Under the pieces are notes generated by a model. The model was given only the letters and a program-made list of their open reading frames with translations. It did no database searches and was not told the DNA's origin. Below are positions 9,838 through 19,207 of a stretch of DNA of 64,000 nt, in pieces. A program made the translations under genes and the position numbers. The stretch is from NCBI RefSeq assembly GCF_025398315.1, contig NZ_JAODOQ010000001.1:682001-746000 (forward strand). Reading direction: 5' to 3'. Positions within the stretch are counted from its first letter, which is position 1, and each line of letters opens with the position of its first letter. This DNA is from Shewanella phaeophyticola. GTDB lineage: Bacteria; Pseudomonadota; Gammaproteobacteria; Enterobacterales; Shewanellaceae.

Positions 9838-10851
9838 TTGGCTAGATTTTCAGGGCTAGATAAAGACACTGGTCATAAAGCGCGTGGTAAAACTGGCGTA
9901 TTACTTTTAAATCTAGGGACTCCAGATGCCCCAACTGCATCAGCGGTAAGGATCTACTTAGCTGAGTTTTTATCCGATCCTCGTGTAGTTGAAATACCAA
10001 AACTACTGTGGATGATTATTCTGCATGGCATTATTTTACGTATCCGCCCAGCTAAATCAGCAGAACTCTACAAACAAGTATGGACCGATGCAGGCTCACC
10101 ATTGCTAGACATCAGTGAACGTCAACAGGCTAAGCTTGCGCAAAGCCTACAAGCCCAAGGACATGATGCCAGCGTACATTTAGCCATGCGTTATGGTTCA
10201 CCATCAGTGTCTAGCACACTACAAACAATGCATAAACAAGGTGTCGATAACCTAGTGGTACTGCCGCTTTATCCACAATATGCAGCGCCTACGACGGGTT
10301 CTGCATTTGATGCGCTCGCCAAAGAAATGATGAAATGGCGCTATTTACCGTCACTGCATTTTATAAACACCTATCACGACAACCCTGACTTTATAGATGC
10401 CATTGCAGCGTCGATCCAAAAAGACTTTGACCTTAATGGCAAACCGCAAAAACTAGTGATGTCATATCACGGAATGCCTGAGCGTAATTTACACCTTGGT
10501 GATCCTTATTATTGTTTCTGCATGAAAACCACCCGTTTAGTGGTAGAGAAACTCGGATTAAGTGAAGAAGATTATGTCGCTACATTCCAGTCACGTTTTG
10601 GTAAAGCTAAATGGTTACAACCCTATACCGACGCTACCATTGGCAGTTTGCCGGAAAAAGGCATTACTGATATCGCCGTTATTTGCCCAGCGTTCAGTGC
10701 TGATTGTTTAGAAACGCTAGAAGAAATCAAAGGCGAAAATCGTCATGTATTTGAAGATGCTGGTGGCAAAGACTTCCGTTACATTGAATGCTTAAATGAT
10801 AACGACGACCACATCAATATGATGGCAAACTTGGTTAAACCTTACTTATAA
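9838..10851 (+). CDS. hemH: ferrochelatase
   Basis: Ferrochelatase inserts Fe(II) into protoporphyrin IX, the last step of haem synthesis. Family motifs include GVLLLNLGTPDAP near the start, FLSDPRVVEIP, LYPQYAAPTTGSA, YHGMPERNLHLGDPYYC (with the catalytic histidine) and CPAFSADCLETLEEI. I use the TTG at 9838, because GGAGAAG stands eight bases upstream and the protein length (337 residues) matches relatives. Another TTG at 9814 would add eight residues. A strong terminator follows. Confidence 0.95.
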   Translation: MARFSGLDKDTGHKARGKTGVLLLNLGTPDAPTASAVRIYLAEFLSDPRVVEIPKLLWMIILHGIILRIRPAKSAELYKQVWTDAGSPLLDISERQQAKLAQSLQAQGHDASVHLAMRYGSPSVSSTLQTMHKQGVDNLVVLPLYPQYAAPTTGSAFDALAKEMMKWRYLPSLHFINTYHDNPDFIDAIAASIQKDFDLNGKPQKLVMSYHGMPERNLHLGDPYYCFCMKTTRLVVEKLGLSEEDYVATFQSRFGKAKWLQPYTDATIGSLPEKGITDIAVICPAFSADCLETLEEIKGENRHVFEDAGGKDFRYIECLNDNDDHINMMANLVKPYL

Positions 10852-10871
10852 GCCTGTTTAAACAATATGTT

Positions 10872-10909
10872 AAGAGGTTACTGATGTTATCATCAGTAAC
10901 CTCTTTTTA
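10872..10909 (+). terminator. intrinsic terminator of hemH
   Basis: AAGAGGTTACTGATG at 10872-10886 pairs with CATCAGTAACCTCTT at 10891-10905, followed by a T run. This is a strong Rho-independent terminator. Confidence 0.9.
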
Positions 10910-11009
10910 TTTCTGCTTGTTTATCGTGGTTTAATGTAGTCACTTTATCTCCTCGCCTCAGCTTTTACGATTTGTTAAACTCAAACTACGGTTATCAAAA
11001 ACAACGATT

Positions 11010-11339
11010 ATGAGAATAGATCCAAATATTTCGCTGGTATATAGCACAGACAAAGGGCGTATTGACGAGCCAAAAGAGCAAGCCGAAGTGCCAACGGGTG
11101 ACGGCATAGTGCGAATTCATAAAGACACTAAAGGCCGTAAAGGTAAGGGGGTCAGTGTCATTAAAGGCCTAGGGCTCGACGAAAAAGCCTTAAAAGATTT
11201 AGCACAAAAGCTTAAGAAACAATGCGGTTGTGGTGGTACAGTAAAAGACTTCAATATTGAGGTGCAAACAGACAACCGTGAATTAATAAAGTCCATATTA
11301 GAGAAATTGAATTTCACCGTGAAATTAGCGGGTGGATAA
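11010..11339 (+). CDS. yciH: YciH/SUI1 family translation factor
   Basis: This 109-residue protein carries a full SUI1 (eIF1-like) domain in its second half: GDGIVRIHKDTKGRKGKGVS, then KKQCGCGGTVKDF and ELIKSILEKLNF. Bacterial YciH proteins bind the small ribosomal subunit and are thought to affect start-site fidelity under stress. The role is not settled. The gene stands alone between the hemH terminator and yqgE, 28 bases upstream of the yqgE start, so co-transcription with yqgE is possible. Length and frame are normal. Confidence 0.92.
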   Translation: MRIDPNISLVYSTDKGRIDEPKEQAEVPTGDGIVRIHKDTKGRKGKGVSVIKGLGLDEKALKDLAQKLKKQCGCGGTVKDFNIEVQTDNRELIKSILEKLNFTVKLAGG

Positions 11340-11367
11340 ACGCTAACAGCACGAATTGGGAGAGTAT

Positions 11368-11928
11368 ATGGATAGCTTAAAAGATCATTTGTTAATTGCT
11401 ATGCCGTCACTTGATGATACGTTTTTTGAACGTTCGGTGATTTATATTTGTGAACATAACGACAAAGGCGCAATGGGAATAATGGTTAATCGCCCAATTG
11501 GTGTTGATGTTGAAGAGTTACTTGACCAGATGGAGTTAAACCCGTCGCCAGAGCATATGTTTTCAATCAATGAGCAAGTATTGATTGGCGGTCCTGTAGC
11601 TCCAGACCGTGGCTTTGTTATTCATACCCCACAAAAAAATTGGATTAACAGCGTAGAGATTAGTGATTACTCTATGTTGACTACCTCGCGCGACATTCTG
11701 ACGTCTATTGGCACAGGTAAATCTCCCGATAAGTTTATTGTTGCGTTGGGTTATGCTGGTTGGGGTAAAGATCAACTTGAACAAGAGTTAGCTGAAAATA
11801 CCTGGCTCACGATAAAAGCCTCACCTGAACTGTTGTTTAATGGCGATCATGAACAGTTATGGCAAAGTGCGACTCAAGCGTTAGGGTTTGATTTTTGGCA
11901 GATGTCGACACAAATCGGCCACGCTTAA
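11368..11928 (+). CDS. yqgE: YqgE/AlgH (UPF0301) family protein
   Basis: The 186-residue protein has UPF0301 signatures: [20 protein letters not shown], then [31 protein letters not shown] and [15 protein letters not shown]. The family is cytoplasmic and its biochemical role is unknown; the Pseudomonas AlgH name comes from alginate regulation. It almost always precedes ruvX, as here, although a repeat block of about 155 bases separates them. The start at 11368 is supported by GGGAGAG seven bases upstream; TTG 11356 is a weaker alternative. Confidence 0.93.
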   Translation: MDSLKDHLLIAMPSLDDTFFERSVIYICEHNDKGAMGIMVNRPIGVDVEELLDQMELNPSPEHMFSINEQVLIGGPVAPDRGFVIHTPQKNWINSVEISDYSMLTTSRDILTSIGTGKSPDKFIVALGYAGWGKDQLEQELAENTWLTIKASPELLFNGDHEQLWQSATQALGFDFWQMSTQIGHA

Positions 11929-11935
11929 CAATAGT

Positions 11936-12048
11936 AGCGCTTCGCTGCTAGAACCTAGAACCGAGAACCGAGAACCGAGAACCTAGAACCTAGAACCTAG
12001 AACCTAGAAGGACTTAGTCCGCCCTCAGGCGAGCTTGCGAGTTCCTAG
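11936..12048. repeat. CTAGAAC heptamer tract plus dispersed 40-bp element, copy 2
   Basis: After GCGCTTCGCTG come about nine heptamers, CTAGAAC with three CGAGAAC variants (11947-12010). The 40-base element AGGACTTAGTCCG to GAGTTCCTAG follows at 12009-12048. The same element and heptamer occur at 4839-4914. The block fills the yqgE-ruvX gap without touching either gene. Confidence 0.8.
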
Positions 12049-12083
12049 CCCCCTAAATCTAAAGATTAAATAAAGAGAAATAC

Positions 12084-12503
12084 ATGCAAGCTCAGACGGT
12101 TTTAGGCTTTGATTATGGCACCAAAAGTATTGGTGTTGCGATAGGGCAAGCCATAACGGCAAGTGCCACACCCCTGTTATCAATCAAAGCGGTTGATGGT
12201 ATTCCAAACTGGGGTGATATTGAAAAGCTACTTAAAGAATGGCAACCCGATTTGGTGGTTGTCGGCTTACCACTAAATATGGATGGTACTGAGCAAGAAA
12301 TGACCCAGCGCGCCCGTAAATTTGCTAATCGTATCAATGGACGTTTTGGAGTGAAAATTGCCACCCAAGATGAACGCCTTACAACCGCAGATGCTAAAGC
12401 GCGTTTGTTTGAGTTAGGTGGATTTAAAGCATTAACCAAGGGGCAAGTCGATGCCGTATCAGCCGTATTGATTATCGAAAGTTATTTTGAAAGCCAGTTT
12501 TAA
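12084..12503 (+). CDS. ruvX: YqgF/RuvX, putative pre-16S rRNA nuclease (Holliday junction resolvase-like)
   Basis: The 139-residue RNase H-fold protein shows [15 protein letters not shown] with the first catalytic aspartate, then [19 protein letters not shown] and [14 protein letters not shown], ending with [13 protein letters not shown] containing the last acidic residue. In E. coli YqgF matures the 5' end of 16S rRNA; a resolvase role was proposed earlier from structure. The start has AAAGAGAAA upstream. Gene pair yqgE-ruvX is conserved. The stop is immediately followed by a heptanucleotide tract. Confidence 0.95.
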   Translation: MQAQTVLGFDYGTKSIGVAIGQAITASATPLLSIKAVDGIPNWGDIEKLLKEWQPDLVVVGLPLNMDGTEQEMTQRARKFANRINGRFGVKIATQDERLTTADAKARLFELGGFKALTKGQVDAVSAVLIIESYFESQF

Positions 12504-12580
12504 AGCTTGAGCTTGTCACTTATCACTTGCCTCTTGTCCCTTGTCACTTGTCACTTGTCACTTATAACTTGCCCTTGTTA
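12504..12580. repeat. ACAAGTG-type heptanucleotide tract (minus orientation)
   Basis: About eleven imperfect seven-base units, mostly CACTTGT, begin at the ruvX stop. The same unit recurs at 16.7, 27.0, 28.4, 38.4-39.3 and 51.5-52.0 kb. The rest of the 12504-12845 gap is A+T-rich and shows no gene; it must hold the promoter of the next operon but none stands out. Confidence 0.8.
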
Positions 12581-12845
12581 CTTTTGGTCTGCACTGTTTT
12601 GGTGCAAAAGGCTTTGTTTGTTGCACGTATGTAACTCATCGATGCACTAAAAAACTATTCTTCACGTTAGATTTGATAAATTAAAACATATTAAAATACA
12701 ATGGGTAAAAGGTGGTTTGTTCCATTTCGGGGCAACACTTTCTGCTCTGGCACATATTCTGAATCTATTAATTTAGTAATATCGCAAAGTAACAACTAAG
12801 ATTGTTCTTACCGCGCTATCCAGTACTAAGTTAAAGGGACAAGAT

Positions 12846-13703
12846 ATGACCAGCAGACCACTGATTTTCACTGATATTGACGGAACGTTACTCGACCACT
12901 TTGACTATAGTTTCAACCATGCCATTGATGTTATTGAAGAGCTCAATGAACGTCATATTCCCATAATTGCTAATACCAGTAAAACCTTTGCTGAAATGGA
13001 AAAACTACAACAAACCATCGGCATTAACTCGCCATTTATTTCTGAAAATGGTGCAGTTATTTACATTCCTATAGGTTACTTTGATGAGCAACCCAAAGAC
13101 ACCGTTACCCAAGGGTATTACTGGGTTAAAGAGTTTTGCCCACCACGTCAGCATTGGCTTGATTTATTAGCTCAACAAGCCGTTGAGTTTGAAGACGAGT
13201 ATGTGGGTTTTTCGTCATTCAGCGTTGAAGAATTGTGTGAAGTGACCGACCTTGCCCCCGACAAAGCACGGCTTGCACTGGTTAGACATTATTCTGAACC
13301 ATTACTATGGAAAGGAGATGATGTACGTAAGCAAGAATTTATTGCACACATGACATCACTTGGTGCCCATATGTTGCAAGGCGGTCGCTTTTTGCACATT
13401 GGTGGTGAAAGTGATAAAGGCAAAGCCATGAACTGGCTGGCTCAAGTGTATGCAAACCATTATCAAGCTCCGGTTACGACAGTCGCATTAGGTGACAGCG
13501 GCAATGACAGTGCCATGTTAGAAGCGGCTGATATTGCCATTCAAATAAAATCGCCAACACATGATTTTCCAGTCTTACGTAAAAAACAAACCATTAAAAG
13601 CCAAGAGTGCGATTCTAAAGGTTGGGCTGAGTGTATTACTGCGACAGTACTCACACCCTCATTGGTCACATCTTCAACATCTGCGTCATTAACAGGAGCA
13701 TAA
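12846..13703 (+). CDS. HAD phosphatase, mannosyl/glucosyl-3-phosphoglycerate phosphatase family
   Basis: The 285-residue HAD-IIB hydrolase opens with IFTDIDGTLLDHFDY, which holds the nucleophilic aspartate. It continues with the cap segment ISENGAVIYIP and ends the core with ALGDSGNDSAMLEAAD, the metal-binding motif. This pattern fits the mannosyl-3-phosphoglycerate phosphatase (YedP/MpgP) family. The next two genes are a GT81 glucosyl-3-phosphoglycerate synthase-like enzyme and a GH13 phosphorylase. The likely substrate is therefore glucosyl-3-phosphoglycerate, giving the compatible solute glucosylglycerate. One base separates its stop from the next start. Substrate choice between glucosyl and mannosyl is inference from context. 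Confidence 0.85.
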   Translation: MTSRPLIFTDIDGTLLDHFDYSFNHAIDVIEELNERHIPIIANTSKTFAEMEKLQQTIGINSPFISENGAVIYIPIGYFDEQPKDTVTQGYYWVKEFCPPRQHWLDLLAQQAVEFEDEYVGFSSFSVEELCEVTDLAPDKARLALVRHYSEPLLWKGDDVRKQEFIAHMTSLGAHMLQGGRFLHIGGESDKGKAMNWLAQVYANHYQAPVTTVALGDSGNDSAMLEAADIAIQIKSPTHDFPVLRKKQTIKSQECDSKGWAECITATVLTPSLVTSSTSASLTGA

Positions 13704-13704
13704 T

Positions 13705-14928
13705 ATGGCTGATTTTTATCAAAATGGCATTGTCACAACAATGCACAATTTAACTCGTCGTAGTCATGATGAGCTCGAACAAGATCTGCTTAAATTTGCC
13801 AAAAGTCGACCCCTCGGGCTGATATTACCTTCGCTATTTTCCGAGCTAGAAGGCGATGCATTAAAAGGCATCGTTACAAAACTTAAAGATGTGCCTTACT
13901 TGTCCGAAATCGTCATTGGTTTAGATCGGGCAGACGAAGCACAATATAAACATGCGCTGAGTTTTTTTGGAGAATTGCCGCAACATCACCGTATTTTATG
14001 GAACGACGGCTCGCGCCTTCAAGCGCTAGATGCCAAGTTACAAAAATTAGGCTTAGCGCCCACAGAATTGGGTAAAGGCCGCAATGTATGGTATTGCATG
14101 GGTTACATGTTGGCCTCGAAAAAATCTGAGTCGGTGGCATTACATGATTGCGACATCGTAACATATGAGAAGTCCTTATTGGCGAGATTGTTATATCCTG
14201 TCGCCAATCCTCAATTTAACTATGCATTTAGCAAAGGTTATTATGCCAGATTATCTGATGGTAAAATCAATGGCCGCGTATCACGTTTGTTGGTTACGCC
14301 ACTGATTAAGGCATTAAAAAAAGTCGTGGGTTATAACGAATACTTAGAATATATGGACAGTTTTCGTTATCCATTAGCAGGCGAGTTTTCTTTCAGACGT
14401 GATGTATTAACTGATTTACGTATCCCAAGTGATTGGGGCTTAGAAATTGGCGTACTGTCTGAAATGCAACGCAATTATGCTCCTAACCGTATTTGTCAGG
14501 TCGATATTGCAGATAATTACGACCACAAACATCAAGACTTGTCGCTTAACAATGAAGATGCCGGCTTATCAAAAATGTCGATTGATATTACGAAAGCGTT
14601 TTTCCGTAAATTAGCCACACAAGGCAACACTTTCAGCACCGAATCATTTCGTACATTAAAAGCCACTTATTATCGTGTCGCACTCGATTATGTCGAAACT
14701 TACCATAATGATGCATTGATGAATGGGTTAACCACCGACATCCATTTAGAAGAAAAGGCCGTTGAGATGTTTGCCCAAAACATTGTCACGGCAGGCCAAC
14801 GGTTTTTAGACAACCCAATGGAAACACCGTTTATGCCAACATGGAGCCGAGTGGTGAGTGCAATGCCTGACGTACTTGAACAACTTAAAGCTGCGGTCGA
14901 GGCCGACAATGCTGAATTCAGTAAATGA
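13705..14928 (+). CDS. GT81-type glucosyl-3-phosphoglycerate synthase
   Basis: The 407-residue protein resembles GpgS-like family 81 glycosyltransferases, which join NDP-glucose to 3-phosphoglycerate. Visible features are GLILPSLFSELE near residue 35, IVIGLDRADEAQYKHAL, GKGRNVWYCMGYML, and ALHDCDIVTYE near residue 148, the probable metal-binding DxD-type site. A later PLAGEFSFRRDVL and DWGLEIGVLSEM block also matches the family. It is the middle gene of a tight operon with the phosphatase upstream (AGGAG before this start) and the GH13 phosphorylase 18 bases downstream. Mannosyl donor use cannot be excluded from sequence. Confidence 0.82.
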   Translation: MADFYQNGIVTTMHNLTRRSHDELEQDLLKFAKSRPLGLILPSLFSELEGDALKGIVTKLKDVPYLSEIVIGLDRADEAQYKHALSFFGELPQHHRILWNDGSRLQALDAKLQKLGLAPTELGKGRNVWYCMGYMLASKKSESVALHDCDIVTYEKSLLARLLYPVANPQFNYAFSKGYYARLSDGKINGRVSRLLVTPLIKALKKVVGYNEYLEYMDSFRYPLAGEFSFRRDVLTDLRIPSDWGLEIGVLSEMQRNYAPNRICQVDIADNYDHKHQDLSLNNEDAGLSKMSIDITKAFFRKLATQGNTFSTESFRTLKATYYRVALDYVETYHNDALMNGLTTDIHLEEKAVEMFAQNIVTAGQRFLDNPMETPFMPTWSRVVSAMPDVLEQLKAAVEADNAEFSK

Positions 14929-14946
14929 TTAATATAAGGTTTTTTT

Positions 14947-16691
14947 ATGTCAGTATTGGACGGGTTACACCAAAAGCTACAGCATCAACTGGAATGTATT
15001 TATAAAGACATTGATATCGATCAACCGATAAACCAATTGGTGAATCGGTTGATCGATATTATGCGCATTACCGAATTTAGTCAGGTACCTGAACCTTTTG
15101 TAAATCACTGGTCAGAAAAAGACACCATAATGATTACCTATGGTGACAGTATATTGCAACAAGGTGAGCGTCCACTAACTACCTTGGCACAATTTATCGA
15201 CAGCTACCTTGGCTGCATCAATAGTGTGCACATTTTACCTTTTTTTCCTTACAGTTCGGACGATGGTTTTGCCGTTATTGACTACTCCAGTGTCAATGAA
15301 AGCCTTGGTGATTGGGCTGACATTAGCGCCATTGCCAGTAAACGTCGGTTAATGTCAGATTTAGTGATTAATCATTGTTCTAGCCGCAGTTTATGGTTCG
15401 AAAACTTTTGTAAAGGTGAAGAGCCTGGCTACGACTACTTTTTTACAGCACAACCTAGCGATGATTTATCAGACGTTGTAAGGCCACGAACGTCAACATT
15501 ATTAAGACCGACAGAAACGCCCACAGGCACCCAACATGTGTGGTGTACTTTTAGTCATGATCAAGTGGATTTTGATTTTAGAAACCCACAAGTTCTAATA
15601 GAGTTTGTCACAATTATTCGTCAATATTTAGATGCCGGCGTCAGCATATTTAGGTTCGACGCAGTCGCTTTTTTATGGAAAATCGTCGGCAGTAAATCAA
15701 TCAACCTGCCACAAACGCATGAAATTATTCGTCTCCTGCGCACGCTAATTGAGCATGCACAAAATGATGCGATGATCATCACCGAAACCAATATTCCAAA
15801 TACCCAAAATTTAACTTATTTTGGTAATGCCAACGAAGCACATTGTATTTATAATTTTTCCTTGCCGCCCTTGCTCATCAATACTCTTATTACTGGTAAC
15901 TGCTTGTATTTAAAACGTTGGTTAATGAGCATGCCGCCTGCACAAGATGGCACAACCTACTTTAACTTTATCGCCTCACATGATGGTATTGGGTTACGTC
16001 CGGCTGAAGGATTACTCGACGATGATGAAATACAAACACTCGTCGACACCATGAAACATTTTGGTGGACAAATATCAGCACGTACCACTGAAACTGGCGA
16101 GCAAAAACCTTACGAAATTAATATTGCCCTTTACGATGCCCTGCAAGGCACCACAAAAGGTAAAGATTTATGGGGTATGCAACGCTTTATGTGTGCACAT
16201 AGCATCATGTTGGCACTTGAGGGGATACCCGGAATATACATTCACAGCCTGCTGGGTACCCGTAATGACTATGAAAAACTCGCCAATACATCACACAATC
16301 AGTAGCCATTAACCGCCACCGTTGGGACCTTGATGTATTAAAGCAACAACTCGGCGATGCCCAAAGTACTCACAGTCAGGTGTTGTCAGCGATGACAAAG
16401 CTCATTAATATACGCACCCAACAAGCCGCATTTCATCCCAGTGCGACACAATTTACCTTACATTTAGGCCTACAACTATTTGGCTTTTGGCGTCAAAGCC
16501 GAAACCGTAAACAAAGTATTTTTTGTATCAGTAATGTCTCAGACCAAGTAACCGATTTACCCATCAATGAGCTTAACCTGGTCATATCAGAACACTGGGT
16601 CGATTTACTCAGCGGCACCAAAATAGAAGATATAACCAAAACAATACAATTACAGCCTTATCAAACCGTGTGGATCAGTAATAAAGCTTAA
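14947..16691 (+). CDS. GH13_18 sucrose-phosphorylase-like enzyme, probably glucosylglycerate phosphorylase (frame broken once)
   Basis: The alpha-amylase-fold protein has [19 protein letters not shown], the catalytic nucleophile aspartate in [11 protein letters not shown] (about residue 237), the acid/base glutamate in IITETNIP (about 280) and the third acidic residue in [13 protein letters not shown]. Subfamily GH13_18 contains sucrose phosphorylases and glucosylglycerate phosphorylases. The two genes upstream favour the second, which splits glucosylglycerate with phosphate and would recycle the solute. The first frame stops at 16305; the rest ([14 protein letters not shown] to TVWISNKA) continues in another frame. 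Reading CGGGCC for CAGTAGCC near 16300 restores HisAsnArgAlaIle. A heptanucleotide tract starts at the stop codon. Confidence 0.82.
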
Positions 16692-16912
16692 GTGGCAAGC
16701 GTTAAGGTAAAAGTGACAAGTGACAAGGGGCAAGTGACAAGGGACAAGGGACAAGGGACAAGGGACAAGGTACAAGGTGCAAGAGGCAAGAGGCAAGTGA
16801 CAAGAAGCAAGTGACAAGAAGCAAGTGACAAGGGGCAAGTGACAAGAGGCAAGTGACAAGTGACAAGTGACAAGTGACAAGTGACAAGTGACAAGTGACA
16901 AGGTACAAGTGT
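16691..16912. repeat. ACAAGTG-type heptanucleotide tract (plus orientation)
   Basis: About 31 seven-base units, mainly AAGTGAC, AAGGGAC, AAGGGGC and AAGAGGC, run without interruption. All six frames stay open over most of it, which produces false proteins rich in LSLVTCH. The tract lies exactly between the GH13 gene and a REP-like cruciform. Confidence 0.93.
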
Positions 16913-16924
16913 ACTACTTTAGGC

Positions 16925-17056
16925 CGTCATCCCCGAGGTCTTTTATCGGGGATCCAGGTGTTTTGTTTGCTCTTAAAAGCTAACAGCTGGATCCCGGCTC
17001 AAAAGCATTGCCGGGACGACGATGGGTTCCGTGTTCAACAGCATTGCCGGGACGAT
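16925..17056. repeat. REP-like palindromic element
   Basis: ATCCCCGA (16929) pairs with TCGGGGAT (16946). CCCGGC (16993) pairs with GCCGGG (17010). GATCCAG and CTGGATC also pair across the two, so the block can form nested hairpins. AGCATTGCCGGGACGA is then duplicated at 17004 and 17040. Such GTCATCCCCG...CCGGGACGAC repeats are common extragenic elements in gammaproteobacteria. Confidence 0.7.
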
Positions 17057-17168
17057 AAGTAAAATAAGTTCTTTTGTTACTGCAGGTTCATAAACCCTAG
17101 TTAACTTGACAACATTGATGCGCTCTATAAGCTTATGCTTATTAGTCAATGCTATTTTGGAGTCTGTA

Positions 17169-17725
17169 ATGAAAAAATTGTTTATCGCCGCCGCGGTCTT
17201 AGCGTTAAGTGCATGCAGTACCTTAAAATCAAGTTCAGACTTCGATCCATCAGTCGCATTTGAGCAATACAAATCATACGCATGGATAGAAAAGAAAAAC
17301 GATGATGGTGTATACCATCTAGATGGGCTAATGGATCAGCGTGTTCGTTCAGCCATTGAAACACAGTTAAGCCAAAAAGGGATAAGTAAAGTCGACAAGC
17401 AAAGCGCAGACTTACTGGTTAATTACATCACCAAAGTAGATAAAAAAATCAACATCGACACTTTTAATAGCCATTTCGGTTACAACCCATATTATGGCCT
17501 CGTTGGGGACTCGGTGGTTCAATACAAACTGAAACAGTGGTGCGTGAATATGAAGTTGGTACCATGATCGTTGATTTAGTCGATAACAAAACGGGCAAGT
17601 TAGTGTGGCGTGGCACCGTCGCTGACACAATAAGAGACCAAAACACACCTCAAGAGCGTGCCGAATCAATCAATAACGCAATTGGTCAAGTTATGATGAA
17701 TTACCCACCAAAAACAGGGCAGTAG
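17169..17725 (+). CDS. DUF4136 family lipoprotein (frame broken once)
   Basis: ATG 17169 opens a lipoprotein signal with lipobox LSACST. The body matches the DUF4136 pattern: SYAWIEKKNDDG, then LVNYITKVDKKI, and after the break GTMIVDLVDNKTGKLVWRG and a C-terminal INNAIGQVMMNYPP. The family is predicted to be in the envelope and has no known activity. The first frame runs off at 17567, but adding one G at 17496 (GGCC to GGGCC) joins AsnProTyrTyrGlyPro to the second frame and gives a full protein of about 185 residues. A terminator follows, so it is probably monocistronic. Confidence 0.82.
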
Positions 17726-17753
17726 CTTAATCAATAATCTAAACCAATACATC

Positions 17754-17782
17754 AAACCTCGACGTTAACGCCGAGGTTTTTT
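17754..17782 (+). terminator. intrinsic terminator of the DUF4136 gene
   Basis: AAACCTCGACGTT pairs with AACGCCGAGGTTT (one mismatch) and is followed by six T residues. Bases 17783-18102 up to rfaH are A+T-rich with no gene seen; they probably hold the rfaH promoter. Confidence 0.85.
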
Positions 17783-18102
17783 GCCTAAGCATATACGCAG
17801 AAATGACCACTCAGAATGTATCCAGCAGTTTTTGATTAACGCGCAATGGTATTTACATAGTGCAATAATTCACTATTACTGCTCTGCTAATTTGAGTGCT
17901 GTTTTCGATAAATCAAAGTGTTAGATTAATTAGATTTTTAACATGGATTCAGTTAAAGCGTTATATTCACTTCAAGTGCTGTATTTATAGGCGTTCAATA
18001 CATAAAATCATTCAAATGGGTGAGTAAGTTTGCTAAAATCTTGTTGTGAATGGGAAGTCACTTACTCAAGGTTTTTGAGTAAATTAACACAAGCGAGTAA
18101 TG

Positions 18103-18612
18103 ATGAAATCTTGGTATCTACTGTATTGCAAACCACGTGATGAAGTCCGTGCTCAGCAAAATTTGGCTTTGCAAGAAGTCGAAAGTTATTTACCTATGAT
18201 CACCCAGCAAAAAACGATCCGTAATAAAAGCAAAATGGTCACGGTACCGCTTTTCCCCAGTTATCTATTTATCTACTTTGACCCACAAGTCACTAGCGTG
18301 AGCAAAATCCACAATACTCGTGGTGCTAACCGCATAGTAGGCTGTCGAGAAGATATGACTCCCATTGACGACAGAATTATTTCCGCCCTTAAGAGGCGTG
18401 TTCAAGGTCATGTGCCAGAAGTTGAAAAACCGTTATCGAAAGGCGATAAAGTGAAATTTATCGATGGCCCATTTAAAGATCTTGAGGCCATTTTCGACGA
18501 AAACAACCCAGATAAACGTTGCCATGTATTGTTCACTATTATGGGGCAACAAAAACGCATTTTAGTTGAGTTGGATAATTTACAAACCATTGAAAATAAA
18601 ACTGATAGTTAA
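18103..18612 (+). CDS. rfaH: RfaH, operon-specific transcription antiterminator
   Basis: The 169-residue NusG paralogue has an N-terminal NGN domain (SWYLLYCKPRDEVRAQQNL, VTVPLFPSYLFIYF) and a C-terminal KOW region starting KGDKVKFIDGPFKDLEAIF. RfaH loads on RNA polymerase paused at ops sites and suppresses termination in long virulence and envelope operons, while coupling ribosomes. A consensus ops site lies 260 bases downstream, ahead of the capsule locus, so the gene stands next to its own likely target. The first two codons are both ATG (18100, 18103); family length suggests either. The rfaH frame contains one of the very few intact GGCCC sites in the window. Confidence 0.93.
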   Translation: MKSWYLLYCKPRDEVRAQQNLALQEVESYLPMITQQKTIRNKSKMVTVPLFPSYLFIYFDPQVTSVSKIHNTRGANRIVGCREDMTPIDDRIISALKRRVQGHVPEVEKPLSKGDKVKFIDGPFKDLEAIFDENNPDKRCHVLFTIMGQQKRILVELDNLQTIENKTDS

Positions 18613-18784
18613 CTTATTGTTAGTGAGACTTTCACTATAACTTTTGTAAGACTTTTGCTATAAATTTTTTTAGGATGTATTTATCCAGGTGTAACAGAGA
18701 GAAAAAGCTTGGTTTTTAGCTTTCAACGGCTTGAATAGTATCGAATGTTTAAAAAATGTTAGCATTTGATGTTGTGTGTGCTTT

Positions 18785-18818
18785 TTGAACAGATTAATGC
18801 ACGCTTTTTAGGTACAAT
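18785..18818 (+). promoter_or_regulatory. possible promoter of the capsule operon
   Basis: A good -10 hexamer, TACAAT, stands at 18813-18818, about 58 bases upstream of ops. TTGAAC at 18785 resembles a -35 box but the spacing (22 bases) is too long; at 17 bases only CAGATT is found. An extended -10, TGCTATAAA at 18656, is an alternative. The position fits an ops site inside the early transcript, but the call is weak. Confidence 0.3.
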
Positions 18819-18875
18819 ACGCGAGCACAAATACAAGTAGATTATTTTCGGGCAATTTGGAAGCCGTAATCCATG

Positions 18876-18887
18876 GGCGGTAGCGTG
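18876..18887 (+). promoter_or_regulatory. ops element (RfaH recruitment site)
   Basis: GGCGGTAGCGTG matches the core of the E. coli ops/JUMPstart element exactly. In E. coli RNA polymerase pauses here and RfaH binds the exposed non-template strand. It lies downstream of rfaH and about 930 bases before wecA, in the sense direction of the polysaccharide genes. Confidence 0.9.
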
Positions 18888-18958
18888 CCTGAAAGGCAAA
18901 AGACAGAATAGTTTCTGTCTTTTAGTGGACGCCGAAGGGCGTCTCGCCCGCCACGCGG

Positions 18959-18970
18959 GTCGGTAGCGTG
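18959..18970 (+). promoter_or_regulatory. degenerate second ops copy
   Basis: GTCGGTAGCGTG differs from the consensus ops by one base and is followed by GCCTGAAA, as is the first copy. It lies in the hairpin chain and was evidently duplicated with its flanks. Confidence 0.6.
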
Positions 18971-19195
18971 CCTGAAAATAATTGTCAGGAACAATTATTA
19001 ACAGCTTCAGCTGGCTTCGAAGGGTAAAATACAGGATGTATTTTATAAAGGCATCGAATGAAAACTGTATTTCGAATGAGTATTCGTTAAGCGAACGCCG
19101 AAAGTGATTGTCTGGAACAATCACTAACAGCTTCAGCTGGCTCGAAGAGAGAAGTACAGGATGTACTGAATCAGGGCGTCTCGCCCGCCACGCGG

Positions 19196-19207
19196 GTCGG
19201 TAGCGTG
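19196..19207 (+). promoter_or_regulatory. degenerate third ops copy
   Basis: GTCGGTAGCGTG is followed by GCCTGAAAATAATTGTCAGG, identical to the second copy. A shorter remnant, CGGTAGCG, stands at 19630. Spacing to the second copy is 237 bases. Confidence 0.6.

Noticed and set aside
16650..16912. Three overlapping minus frames rich in [10 protein letters not shown]
   Set aside because: They are translations of the heptanucleotide tract, which is open in all frames; no start site, no homologue, no other sequence content.
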